NCBI GenBank assembly: GCA_024138015.1
Contig: JAMXBB010000008.1
Location: forward strand, 4,916,107 to 4,980,106
DNA length: 64,000 bases
Origin: Lumnitzera littorea
Taxonomy: Eukaryota > Streptophyta > Magnoliopsida > Myrtales > Combretaceae
Reading direction: 5' to 3'
Shown here: in pieces, positions 36,601 through 48,194 of the stretch
Layout: every line of letters begins with the position of its first letter
How positions within the stretch are numbered: position 1 is the first letter of the stretch
Notes under the pieces: generated by a model
The model's database searches: none
What the model saw: only the letters and a program-made list of their open reading frames with translations
What the model was told of the DNA's origin: nothing
Translations under genes and position numbers: made by a program

Positions 36601-37380
36601 TTGGTGAGATGAAAGGGGTCTACATCCTCTCTCTCCCATGTAATCACTTAAAAAAAGAAAAAAAAAAACCACGATAAGTTTTGATAAGTGATTGCCAACT
36701 GCCAAATTCTTACATGTGTGAGGGGCTCCATACATATCAACCATGTAACAAAATAATATAGCATTCCATATTTTATATTATGAATACAACTTTTGCGAAT
36801 GAAGACGGTGCCGGTTAAGGGTAAACGTAAATACCTTGCTTGAAGAATGGAACAGTACAAACAGATTGATATGAGAATCCGACAACCCGACAAACAGCAC
36901 TCACTACCATCTTTCCTTTCTATCTCCATCTGAAACCCTAATATTTTAAACCCCCACCGACAGCTTCCGGTAAAAATTATATTGTTACTGCCACTAGCAG
37001 GTCAAACTAGAATCATGGGTACTTTTATACTTATAATATTTCATCTTTATTTTTCCTATTGATAAAAAATAAAAATAAATAAATAAATAAGGGAAAGAAA
37101 AAGACAAGACAGATATGGTAAAAAAGGTTGGTCCCTGTCATGTCATTACACTTTATTTCCAACCGCAATCAACGGTTTCCGCCGAAAAAGAGATAAATCT
37201 CTTACTTTTCTTTTGAACACTTCTGCTAGCCTTGGAAAATTGAGCCTAGCCCTACTCTTTTTTCCCGCCTTTTCATTTTATATTTTGCAGTTACAAAAAA
37301 AGCAAAATAATCATGGACATGTAACATCATAAAAGTATGAATAATAACATTTTAAAAGATACCCATCACTATTTATATAA
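33665..37380. other. Long AT-rich spacer, nothing recognised
   Basis: About 3.7 kb without a gene I can support. Slightly less AT-rich text around 35.3-36.5 kb could be an old LTR, but I found no ends or primer site. Open frames at 34386-34622, 36562-36744 and 36648-36929 lack domains. Confidence 0.4.
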
Positions 37381-37732
37381 GAGGATTTTATAACACAATC
37401 AATCAAAAATAACTTTACGATGTACTTATTTTTTATTTATAATAAATCATTTTAAATTATAATAAATAAAGTCTATTAATAATAAAAATAAAATTATAAT
37501 AATTTTTCACGAAAATTGTTAACAGTTTCTGTAAAAAAATAAAATTGTTAACAGTAAAAATAAAATTATAAAAATTTTTTTATGAAGGTTACTGACAATT
37601 TCTATAAAAACTATTAACAGCTTTTTATACCGTTAATTAATCTTATTTACTATAATTTAATGTGGTTTATAATAATTCAAAAATAACAGCATCATATAAT
37701 CACTTTTATATAATTGTATCATAAAATTTCTC
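37381..37732. mobile_element. Hairpin MITE, ~0.35 kb
   Basis: The two halves are imperfect reverse complements. GAGGATTTTATAACACAATC at the left end pairs with the complement of the right end, GAGAAATTTTATGATACAAT. TTTAAATTATAATAAATA likewise pairs with TTAAATTATAGTAAATA. The centre carries repeated ATTGTTAACAG-like units. No target duplication was identified and there is no coding capacity. Confidence 0.6.
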
Positions 37733-38269
37733 GGATTTTTCTTATAAACTCTTATTAAATACTTTTATCCTGGAAACACTCATTAAAATCGATACAATTA
37801 ATATATTTAAAATGCAATATACTGGTAGTTTACGAACAGTACTTCAAAAAATTGGACGAGAGAGAGGATAAGTGGGAGATGGGGACACAACATGCAAGTC
37901 AAAGGAGCAGTCATCCGCAATGAGCGGTTGGGCGCCGGTTTTGTCACGGCCACGGCAAACCACTCATAAACTCTGAATTTTTTTAAGGAATTCATGGGGT
38001 GCCCTAAGGACCATGCACTATGATCCAAGAAACAATAAAATTAATGAGTGCTATTAAAAGCTCAAAGTTTTCACTTATGATGTCGGTAGTTGATTAATAT
38101 TTAATTTACTTTCTTTTTTTTTTTTCCTTTGAATTGTGATCAGTTAATTTAGCTCTAAATCTTCAAATATTTCACAAATGAATTATATATAAACGTTCTT
38201 AAAAGTTTGCAAATCAATTCATTTTATACAGTGCAACATTATTATACCATAATATGTTACACATCTAGT
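37733..38269. other. Spacer, nothing recognised
   Basis: A 73-codon frame at 37807-38028 has no domain. No other feature was seen. Confidence 0.4.
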
Positions 38270-39275
38270 AAAGGTGTCGAGATATAAGGTAGATAAAGTA
38301 TGAGACCTTATCTATATTTTACCATATAGGTATTAGTTCCAAATTTCAAAACATAAGTCAATCTTGTAATACTTTAGAACTATCTAAAAATCCATTTCCT
38401 ATAAAATTTATAATAAATATGATATCATGTGAAGTCTGTTAAACTCTATTTTAATTTTACAATATTTAAAATTTGAGGTAAAATTTTCAACAACCTAAAC
38501 CAATCAATATTTTCATAACATCCTATTGATTTTAAATTGCATAAAGATACACCCTTCACAAGCTCGAACAAATGGCATTGTAAAATATTCCTTAAGCAAT
38601 ATCTTGAATAGAAGTGATATGATAAATTAACACATTCATGAACAAAGTATATACTCTACCTATATGGACCATATAATCAATTCAAAAGTTTAGTCTATTG
38701 TCTAAAATATATAACATAAATCCACTTTAATCAGTACATAAATACAACAACACATAAATTCAATACAATAAAATAAATAAAAGATGGAACAAGAGGGAGG
38801 CAAAAGATAAAGATAAATGTAAGGTTACTAATGGGGAAGAAATGTGGCAACAGAGAGGCGGGCAATAGAAACGTGGAAATAAGTCAAAAGAAAGACAAAA
38901 AAAGTGAAGTAAGAAATACCTTAAGTTTATGATTTCTTATAAATGATGCGTCCAATTATAGCCTATATGTTCATTTATTTATTTTTCATCAATAACTTAG
39001 AACTTAGAACCTAGAACCTTGAAATATAATGTTGTTTACAGCCATCATCATTATTATTTAACATCTTTTACTTGTACCCAAAGACTTGATCCTATATACC
39101 TTAGAAATATAGATTTCAAGGTAGATATAAAGAATACAAATTTCATATTTGTACCTCATCCTGTAGGAGTAGAGTTTAAAAAGTTATATATAAAACTTAT
39201 TTCGTGATTTTTCATATTTGCTTGAAATCTATCGATCAAGTAAACTATTATAAGGTATAGGTTACAATAAGATTA
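38270..39275. repeat. Dispersed repeat family B, copy 3 (ends uncertain)
   Basis: It begins near AAAGGTGTCGAGATATAAGG and contains CATCCTGTAGGAGTAGAGTT, matching the family signature in copies 1 and 2. The 62-codon frame inside (39019-39207) is not supported as a gene. Confidence 0.45.
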
Positions 39276-40340
39276 CTTATTTGTCACTAAACTAAATTGG
39301 AAAAAGAAATAAGAAATGCCAAGAAAATAAGTTTTTGATTTGAATTTATAGTCATTAAATCTGGTTTTTGTTGTTAATGAGGGTGAAACTTTTCCCGAGG
39401 AAAAGGAACAAAGTTGGTCATATTCATCAGTTGGGAGTTGGGACCCCCAACAACGTCCCGTAAACAAGGACCCAAGTTAGGCACTTTTTACTCTCTGTTG
39501 TTTTGGCCGAAAAAGAAGAAGCTCATCACACTAGGAACCACATGTAGACTGAGTTGACCCCATAAACATGTTTATGTTTTACTTTTACATAACTAGCTAG
39601 TCGTATATGCATGTGGTTTTGGGCAGCTCTCTTCTGGAACTTCAAACGTACGAGGGCGGGTTTTCCAATAATTTTTATTTTTATTTACAGGAAAACAGCC
39701 GAAATTTTGGGCTTCCCCGCTGAGTTCAATTTGGCTTGAAATTTTGTATTATATTCAATAGTGTTTTAGATCTATTTGCACTTTCAGAGTTAGGTTGCTT
39801 AGTTAGGAGTTCAATGACCTTCAGGATTTAGGCTGTGAATGAGTTGGACAACTTGTTTGTAGATCTCAATTTTCATAGCAAATATTACGTCGACTAATAT
39901 AAATATATAAATATATATGAATATTGACGTTATAACACTTGCCACTGAAGAAAAAATATATAAACAAATAACATGAGATTACACCTCCTTAGATAATATA
40001 AAAATTGGATGCATTATATATATATATTGTATATTATGCATATATTTTGTGTGTACACCCGTATGTGTTATATTTATGCCATGTTTTACGGGAAAATCAT
40101 AAAAGCATTCTTGCAAATTACTTCCTTATGTTTTATTCTTGCCACAAGTATGAATCTGTCATTCTTTATTAAGTAACTATCGATTTTCAGTTAAAAATGA
40201 CACTCGATACACGTATGTTCCTTTACAAGAACCAAATTACGATAATTTTATTAGAAACCATCAGACAAAACTTCACACATTTATAATTCGGGGATTTTTT
40301 GGAGATTTAATAGTAAAAAAAAAAAAAAAAAGAGAGAAAT
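39276..40340. other. Spacer, nothing recognised
   Basis: A somewhat GC-richer patch lies around 39.4-39.7 kb, with a TA microsatellite near 40015-40030. No gene was recognised. Confidence 0.4.
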
Positions 40341-40344
40341 AAAG

Positions 40345-40735
40345 ACAATATGAATATTTAAATTTTCATATTTTTTCATTTTAGTATTTAAACTTATTCA
40401 TTTTAATACCTCAACTTTTTAAATAAGGTAATTTGGTATCTCTATTATAGCTGCTGTTATTATAAAATAATAAAATAATAATATAAATACATTAACTTTC
40501 TTTTTATTTTCATTTTAATGCTGAAACATTAGTTTTTATTTCACTTTGGTACTTCAACATTTTAAAATAAAATAAATAAGTACTCTTTATAATGATTGCT
40601 ATAATAAAAATATTAAACTTTCTCGTTTGAAGAGTCTAGATAGTAAAATGAAAAAATTTAAAATTTAAGTATTAAAATGTAAAAAAATAAAAATAAAAGT
40701 TTAAATACTTATTAATGACTTCATATTGTAAAAGA
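40345..40735. repeat. AT-rich imperfect inverted repeat (possible MITE)
   Basis: The left end ACAATATGAA plus a TATTTAAACTT-type stretch is mirrored by the complement of the right end. The match is weak because of extreme AT composition. Confidence 0.3.
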
Positions 40736-42882
40736 AAAAAAATATATTATTTCATTTGATTTAAGGTTCCTGAGTAAATTATGCATGATTTGGGTTTCGT
40801 TAAATAAAGGATACAATTTCGCCACAAGTCGTTTTCAACTAAAGAATTGATGATTGCTGAAGACAAAATATAAGTCAATTTATTGGAAACCGTAAAATCA
40901 GATCTAATTTTCTTTCTTTTTTTTCTTTTTGGTTACTTTTCCCTTTTTCTATAAGCAATTTTTTCATACTTAATCTTCAATATAAAGTATTTCCTTAACA
41001 AGAAAACATTAAACACGTTCATATTTTATCTTGGGCAACCACTCAGAGATCCAAAGCTGTACTTCATAATCGTAAATCATGAGCATTGAATCCCAAACCT
41101 ACGTGGTTTACAGGCAATTGGGCTCAAATTTTTTAGAGCAAGGCTTTAGAAGTACAACGAGAGACTGAGAAGTGACAGCCACCTGGACTGAACACAACTA
41201 ATAATATTACACCTAAAATAAAATTTTAATTCAGTAGTTATCGAACTACGTATCTGTCGAAAGGAAGCTCAATAGAAACTACATTGCGAAAAATAAGAAA
41301 AAATAAAATAAAAGCAAACAATTAATTGACGGGCAAATATACGCTTCAAAAGCACGTGGTTTAATATGAATTTTGCTTTCTTTATAGCAAACATTCACAG
41401 CTCACAGTCAGAGCTAGTTTTGCTCTTTCTTTTTTTTCTTTCTTTTTTTTTTTAATAATTAAAATAAAATGAAACTGAACTAACATAATATGTCTTGGGC
41501 AGAGAAGATTTCATACTTTTTGCAGGTTAATATATGTTGGAGATTCGATTTTCCATCCATTTGAAGGGACGAGAAAGCTAAGTTTTTCAAATTTAGCTTT
41601 GGACTGCACCGGACAGGTCATGCCAGGATGCATGCTCCTCGTGCCACGTACGCTTCTCGGAAAACTTATCGCTGCATGAGGGCTTGGATTTATTGATATA
41701 TATTGTAACAAAGTGTTACTCCGAAAAACAAAGATTTGAACACCTTCCTTGTGGAGTTCTTCGTCAAACCGAATGAATCGAACCAACCTAAACAAAAAAT
41801 ACCTGTTTTTTTATATTTTGATTCGGTTCGCAATTCTATTCAGAAAACGTTCGAACGATCCATAGTTTGATTTTAAAAGGTTAAATTGAACCAAATCACT
41901 TAAATTTGAACCAAACTGTTTATTATTAAAAGATAAAAAATAAGTAATACTTTTTAGTTTTAATTTGTTAACATTTAAGCATAATAATATTTACCTTTAC
42001 TTTACTTGACGTCTCTCTTCTCACTTTCAGCCTCCATAGTTTACTCTTTTTCTTTTAACATTATTTCTTAACTCTAAAAAAAACTTGCATGTTACAATCA
42101 TGTGAGCTGCAATATTATCGTGATATAATATTATATGGTTTTTATTTTTGCTTAATGTTTGTTAATTTAGATATTTATGTTTGGTTCTAAACTTCAACAA
42201 CTATTAATTTATTAATTAGAACAAGCTTTTTTCAAAAATAATTCAAACCCAACTAAACTAAACCAAACTACATTGTTTAGTTCATAGCCTTAAACCAAAT
42301 GATTTAAAGCGATTTGGATGGTTAAAGGTTTGAACATAACCATTTTAAATATAATTTGGTTCGATCCCTAACTGACTTGAACCAAACCATAAACACCCCC
42401 ATTATCATGTTGCCTATATAATCTAACATGTACTTAACACTATCAAAGAAAGGAAAACTTTTCAAGAACGTAATAAATGTCCTTATGTTCTTGTAATTTA
42501 GTCTATATATATACTTTTTTGTAAACTAAAATCTCAAATGAAACAATTCAGCATCATAAATCGAACTAAAAATTCAAATTCTCTTAATCAATGGAAGTAG
42601 AAGAAAAAAGAAAGTCACGATAGTAGCAAGATAGCTTATCTATTCAGTTGCCCGGCAAACTCTTAAAGTGAGATTCTGAGATCTAAAATAGACCAGACTG
42701 GTCCAAAAACCTATTGATTCGTAAGTTTATCTTGTTGAGTCTTGAGCTTAAGAAATACCTAAGAAAATATAATTGATAGAAGGATAATATAGTAATTTTT
42801 CTTCTTATTAATTTCTATAATAAATAATTAAATTAATGGATATATGTTGTAATAGAAGTTGATGATCTAGTTTACTCATCCT
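40736..42882. repeat. AT-rich spacer containing a TGGTTTGGTTC-rich repeat (~41.8-42.4 kb)
   Basis: Between about 41765 and 42400, AACCGAA/GAACCAA phrases recur and the block ends in AAACCATAAACACCCCC, as in small non-autonomous DNA elements. The 94-codon frame at 41511-41795 has no domain. The rest is featureless. Confidence 0.4.
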
Positions 42883-45800
42883 CAAAGGTATAAATGAACT
42901 AAGTCGATTCATAAATACTCGAACTTTATTTGAATTTAATTCGGTGATACTCAAGTCGAGCTCGAACTACTTAAGTAGTAAGTATAAGCCCTAAAGATAA
43001 GTCAAGTAATCGTAGAATCGAATTTAATACATAAAGTTTAGGACGATCAATTAAAGAATTTGATCAAACCTAAATTTTAAACTAAAGCTAAAAATATTAG
43101 TAATAGTGACCCTATAAGTTTGAATTTAAGAAAATAAGTAATAAAATAAGAGAATATAAAATTTTCAAATTCTAAGTATATTATTTGTTATTTATCAAAG
43201 ATAACTGATAAATCGCTAAAGATAAATTATATGTATATTAAAAATTATAGAATGACCTAAATAATATTTATAAGTGTTTACTTATACTCTACATGTATTT
43301 ACATATAGGTAAAAATACACAAAATTACCTAAATTGCCCGAAATTAGCTAAAAATTTACTAAATAATTAAATAAAATTATAAAAAAATCAAGAAAAGGGC
43401 GAATGAACCAGATAAAGTTGTAGCAATAAGGGGAATAAGAACCAAAATTAACCAATAAACAAAAAAAGCAAAATGGAAGAGATATGAGCATTGTTTTGTC
43501 CTAATTAATGCATAATAATTCCTACAAAGCCCTATAAATAGCAAGAAAATTTATAAAGCTCATTTGGTCAGTTGGGAATTAAGAAAAATTAAGACAACCA
43601 AAATTAAGAGGAAAAATTAAGGTTTTAGAAAATTTGTCCCAAATCTATGCAAATAGTAAAAGAAGACCAAACCACCACGTCGAACCACCACCACCACCAT
43701 CACCTACTCCAAACCCACCGCCTGGACTGGCCGACACACTTAAACCAAAGTTGGAGGCCAAAAAGCTTTCGAACTAGGTGAGTTTCACATCTCTTTTGAT
43801 TTTGTAAAATTCTTTAAAATTGTTTATTATGCCCAGAAAATTATGAAATTTATTATTCTGATACTTTATTATATGTAGATTTATAGAAAAATAATGATTA
43901 AGTTTAATCACGTCTGTAAATATAGGGTTCTTAAGAAATTAGACAAAATCAAGTATGATTAGAATTAGAAATAAATTGGCTTAGGAATGTCGTTTGGAGC
44001 TCAATTTTTTTTTTGTAAAATGTTTAAGTAATATAGAACAGTACAATGAGGCCATTTTAAAAAAATTAATTTTCAAAATTTTTAAGTAAATTTTTAGCCC
44101 TAAAATGATGAAAAAAATGGGTAATTTTAGTTTAATTAAGTGATTAAATAATTAATTATTGATTTAGAAGATAATTAGATGTTTAAGGATGTTAATCTCT
44201 AATGTGGAAACCTAATCTTAGTTTTAGAGTGTTAATTGTAATTGATATGGGAATTATGTGGTAATTGTAGGAAATTAAGGAATATGTGAAATTGAGATTT
44301 TAATAAATATAAAAAATAGGTTAAATTGGATAATATAATAATAATATTAGTACAAAATAAATCTGAAACAAAAATTAATTTTAGGTAATTGGATAAAAAA
44401 TGTAAAATTTTCTCACATTAAGAGTAAATCCAGTACCTCAATTAAGATTAGAGTGTATCGAATAGAGTAGAACACTAAATTAAAACCTAGTGTGATATTA
44501 GAATACTCAAGCTTAATGTGATTAATTTCACATTAGGATTTGAGCGTATTTAGGATTTCTCGCAGTTAAAAACAATTTAGAACCAAAACTGGAATCTAAT
44601 TCAAAAACTGAACCCCGAGCTAATGTAGAGTGAATCATTAGTAAATAATAAATATATATGGAGAAGTGAGTTAAATTATTACTTAGGATATGTATCATCA
44701 AAATATAAATACTAAGAAGACGTATTTGTATTATAGGATACTTGGAGACGAACCAACCTGCAATTTAGTAATTGAGTGACTGAGAATTCCAAGTAAGTTA
44801 GGTTTATTACTTCACCGTATTTGGAGTACTATTTTAGGGTACTTAGAGACTTAGGATTGTGTATGATTGTGATTGTAAGTAGTTTTATGCATGTGTTTGT
44901 GTATCTGCCTTCATGTTGGAATTTGTGTTGTGATTAATGATTATAATGATTGAATTGATGTGAAACTGTCTGAACACCCTAAATCGAATCTAATCTTATT
45001 CGATCCTAAAACCCTAAATTATCATGCATTGTAACCCTTTAGGGAATCATTAAGATTCTCCAATCAAACATGGATACCTTTAAAAAAGATAGCACTAGAG
45101 AGCAAATTGGTATTTTCGGGCATTGGTTCGAAGGATAGTCTTAGGAGGAATAGTGTCTCTATTGCACAAATCTGGGTTTGGTTGTGAGCTGTTGCATAAT
45201 ATGAAAACTCTTTAACCTAGATTAAAGCGGGTGAAATTACTTTGATTTCGTAATGGACCTAACTACGTTATGTGATGACACTTGCTTATTGCATTGCATG
45301 AAAATAATTGCTTGATAATCTTGTTTGTGTTTGTATATATTCATGAGTCTCCAATTCAAATTACTAAATTGTAGTTGCTCATACTCGTATAGATCCTTTT
45401 GTAGGTCCGGATATCTGAATACTTTAAGTAATATGCCGCCCTGTAACTATTCAGAGGTTAGTCCTTTTTTAAGTTTAGGGCTATGAGGATCAATTTGCCT
45501 AATAGTTAATGTATATTTAGAGTCCCACTAATAGGTTTAAGACTGAAAGACTGATATTTGATATGTAAATCGGCTGACTATTATGATATGATATAGAATC
45601 ACCTTGGAATTCTACAGTAATGTACATGTAATTATATATATATGTTAACTTGAAGCTTTAATATTTACTGTAACTATAGTTAAATTTTAATTGAACTGTT
45701 TACTTCAAAGTAAGGAGTTGTCTACGCCTTGTGTAGATCATGTCTATGATAGGCACTGTGAAGTCAGTTACTATCATAGAATGATTTATATGATGGGACT

Positions 45801-46095
45801 GTTGCAACTTTATGACTTCGGGACGTAATAGTAAATTGAGTGGAGTTTAAGTTCTAAAATACTAAACTCGCAAGCCTAATCGAAATTGATATAATTTTTA
45901 ATATATTTAAATATAAGCAAATATGATAATAGATAAGGAAAATTAATAAAAAATTCGAGCCTAATCAAGTCAAGTTCGAATTTACCATATATATTTTCAA
46001 GTCAAACTAGAGCTTAAAATTTAAATCTCAATCGAACTCAAGTCGAGTTCGAGCTTAATATTATATCAATTCATCTTGATTCAATTACACCCCTA
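42883..46095. mobile_element. hAT-like repeat split by a solo LTR
   Basis: The left part (42883-42982) starts CAAAGGTATAAATGAAC and contains CAAGTCGAGCTCGAAC. The right part (45836-46095) contains CAAGTCGAGTTCGAGC and ends CAATTACACCCCTA, whose complement TAGGGGTGTAATTGAA matches the left start. Together they look like one copy of the CGAGCTCGA family interrupted by the LTR at 42983-45830. Confidence 0.55.
42983..45830 (+). mobile_element. Solo LTR, family A, copy 1 (2.85 kb)
   Basis: It starts TATAAGCCC (decayed TGTAAACTCCC) and ends GGACGTAATA. It is flanked by GTAAG (42978-42982) and GTAAA (45831-45835), a 5-bp duplication with one transition. Its order of landmarks matches copy 2 at 55505-59045: a TATA box (CTATAAATAG near 43532), a short GC-rich CCACC segment near 43.7 kb, GGTACTTAGAGAC, TGTAGGTCCGGATAT, and a GCCTTGTGTAGATC segment near the end. 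No coding domain or second LTR. The very long LTR recalls Tekay/Del-type chromoviruses, which is inference. Confidence 0.65.
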
Positions 46096-47125
46096 CCATC
46101 ATCCTCATATTAGTTACCGTAGCCTAAAATAGGAAGCTTAGTTGGTTAAATAAAAACGAAAAGAACGCTCTTTCCCTATCATATTGCCATGATCAACAAG
46201 AGAGGTAAGGATGTGTTCTTGTTTATTAGTTTTCGTTTCTCTTGCTGAATTTTGATCATGGAAACAAGATTAACACATTGAATATTTATGAAATAGGAGA
46301 TTGTGCACGTTGTTCCTTGGAAAAAGGTGATTTCAGTTAGTGGTGGTGGAGGTACTAATGTCTAATGAGCTTTAAGCTTTTTTGCTTCATCAAAGTAAGA
46401 ATCTAAATGATTCAGTGATTGATTAACGTAATATCAATAGCCTCAAATTATAGTTTAGTTTAAGGAGATTGAAACTCCGATCGAAGTTCTGGTAGGTGGC
46501 ACAATAAGGAAGGTTTCTTAAAGCATTTATCAGTCTATGGTAATCATTTCAACTCATTGCTAAACGATTTTTTTATTTACAAAGATCTTAATATATGGCT
46601 TGGTACATATGTTTATATGAGGAAAATATTTGATATTATAAATTGGGATGAGTATGGTCTGGTGCGTAGATTTGAGCCCTGGTGAGTCGCAGTGCATGTG
46701 TTGTGAGTTTGGTGTAAGCATAGGTATATGTATGATGTGGAAGAAGAAGAAGATATATGGCAGTTTCATAGGCCTTCTCTTCGTAAGAGTTACTCGATCA
46801 ATATTTAGCCAAAAACTTTTATTATACTAGCTAGTTAAATCACGCCTAGTGAATAGTTTAATAGGTCCCTTTTAAGGAAAAGAGAGGGAATACTAATTCC
46901 AATCCAACATTATTTTGCCTATTTACTTCATTAAATAGAATAAGACAGTAATGTAATAACTATTACTAAGGGATGGAATAAAGTTATAATAACTTATGAT
47001 AGGTTTTAAAGTTGTCATTTGTAGATTTTATTAAGGCTATTTTGGAGGGAAAAATCAATTTCAACATTAAGTAGCTATTCATAGGTGTTAGTAATGAATG
47101 GGTTAAGGGGGTAAGGTTTGGAGAT
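46096..47125. other. Spacer, nothing recognised
   Basis: Open frames at 46560-46769 and 46648-46830 overlap on opposite strands without domains. No gene was seen. Confidence 0.4.
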
Positions 47126-47335
47126 TGTGATACTCTGTATGAGTAGAATGTAAATGGAATCCCACATAAATTGTAAGAGACATTATGTAGTGGTATATAA
47201 GGTCAAATAGTGAGTAATATATCGATATAGTTAAAAGCTTCTAGATCATGTGATTAAAATGGCCTCGTTAATATTTATTGACTTAGTTTTTTAACTATTT
47301 TGGACATGGAGTTAGATCTATGCAAGAGCCAATTC
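47126..47335 (+). mobile_element. LTR/TRIM-like remnant
   Basis: A purine-rich run (AAGGGGGTAAGGTTTGGAGA) directly precedes TGTGATACTC. An LTR-like body follows with ATCCCACATAAATTG, a TATATAAGG box and GACTTAGTTTTTTAAC. This looks like the 3' end of a small LTR element. The partner LTR was not found. Confidence 0.4.
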
Positions 47336-47920
47336 CAAATCGGTCATGAGCGGCTTGACCTGGCCATGGAACTGCTTGACCCTAAGGGCTGAGGCGATTC
47401 AACATGTAGAACTCAACAGGTTGGCTAAGCCTCAAATTAGTGGTTCGACCCACGAGTTTAGGGCAAAGCCAACCCAAAAACTTAATATATATATATATAA
47501 TATACTATAATGCAAACAAGTATAATATATATTAATTAATATACTATATATTATTCTATATATGTAATATATAATATACAATATATGATATTAACATGTA
47601 TTGAGGAAATTTTGATTCATAAGTAACAACAATCGACATGTCAACATAAAGTTTAGATTTAGTTGGGAAAAAAAAAGAAATATACAAATAGGCCACAAAT
47701 TATTTATAATAATTAAGTGAAATTCGAAAAAAAAAAACCCATGGTTCAAGAGCCACAGAACTGGCTTAGGCCCGCTCTCTTAAGGGCCGGGGTTGGTTTA
47801 CTCCCCTATTGGCCCTTAAACTGACAATTAAGGGCTAGGTTGAATTGACGCACGGGTATAACTAGAGCATTATAGTCTTAATAACTCTTTCATAAGGAAT
47901 AAGGAGAAAATGTAAGGACT
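47336..47920. repeat. Degenerate repeat with TA tract
   Basis: GGTCATGAGCGGCTTGACC-type and GGCCCTTAAACTGAC-type phrases surround an extended TA-rich core (47480-47600). This resembles the other small non-coding families here. No gene. Confidence 0.4.
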
Positions 47921-47925
47921 ATTAT

Positions 47926-48139
47926 TGACGAATTATAGATCTTTGCAATAATGTTGGAATAGAAAGCTTATTGTTGGAGAAATTGATTTCTAAAAATGTT
48001 TATTCTCTCTTTCCCAATTGAACAATCTAAGTATTTATACCATTAGTTACTTCTAATTACTAATTGGAAGACCCTAAAAGATTGACAATTGTCCTTTTTA
48101 CGAAATAAATAAAACTAGCAGAATATATATAAGTTTTCA
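47926..48139 (-). repeat. copia 3' LTR
   Basis: 214 bp. It aligns with 61439-61686 but lacks about 35 bp corresponding to the TTTCATTCATGGAGTAGC region of the other LTR. Confidence 0.88.
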
Positions 48140-48194
48140 TCCCCCCTCAAGTTGAAGCATCTTGAAGGCTCAACTTGGAACACAAAGAAGAGTA

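Noticed and set aside
36562..36929. Overlapping minus-strand frames of 60 and 93 codons
   Set aside because: Two frames share the same DNA and neither has a recognisable domain.
41511..41795. 94-codon minus-strand frame
   Set aside because: No domain recognised, AT-rich flanks, no splice-site support for neighbouring exons.
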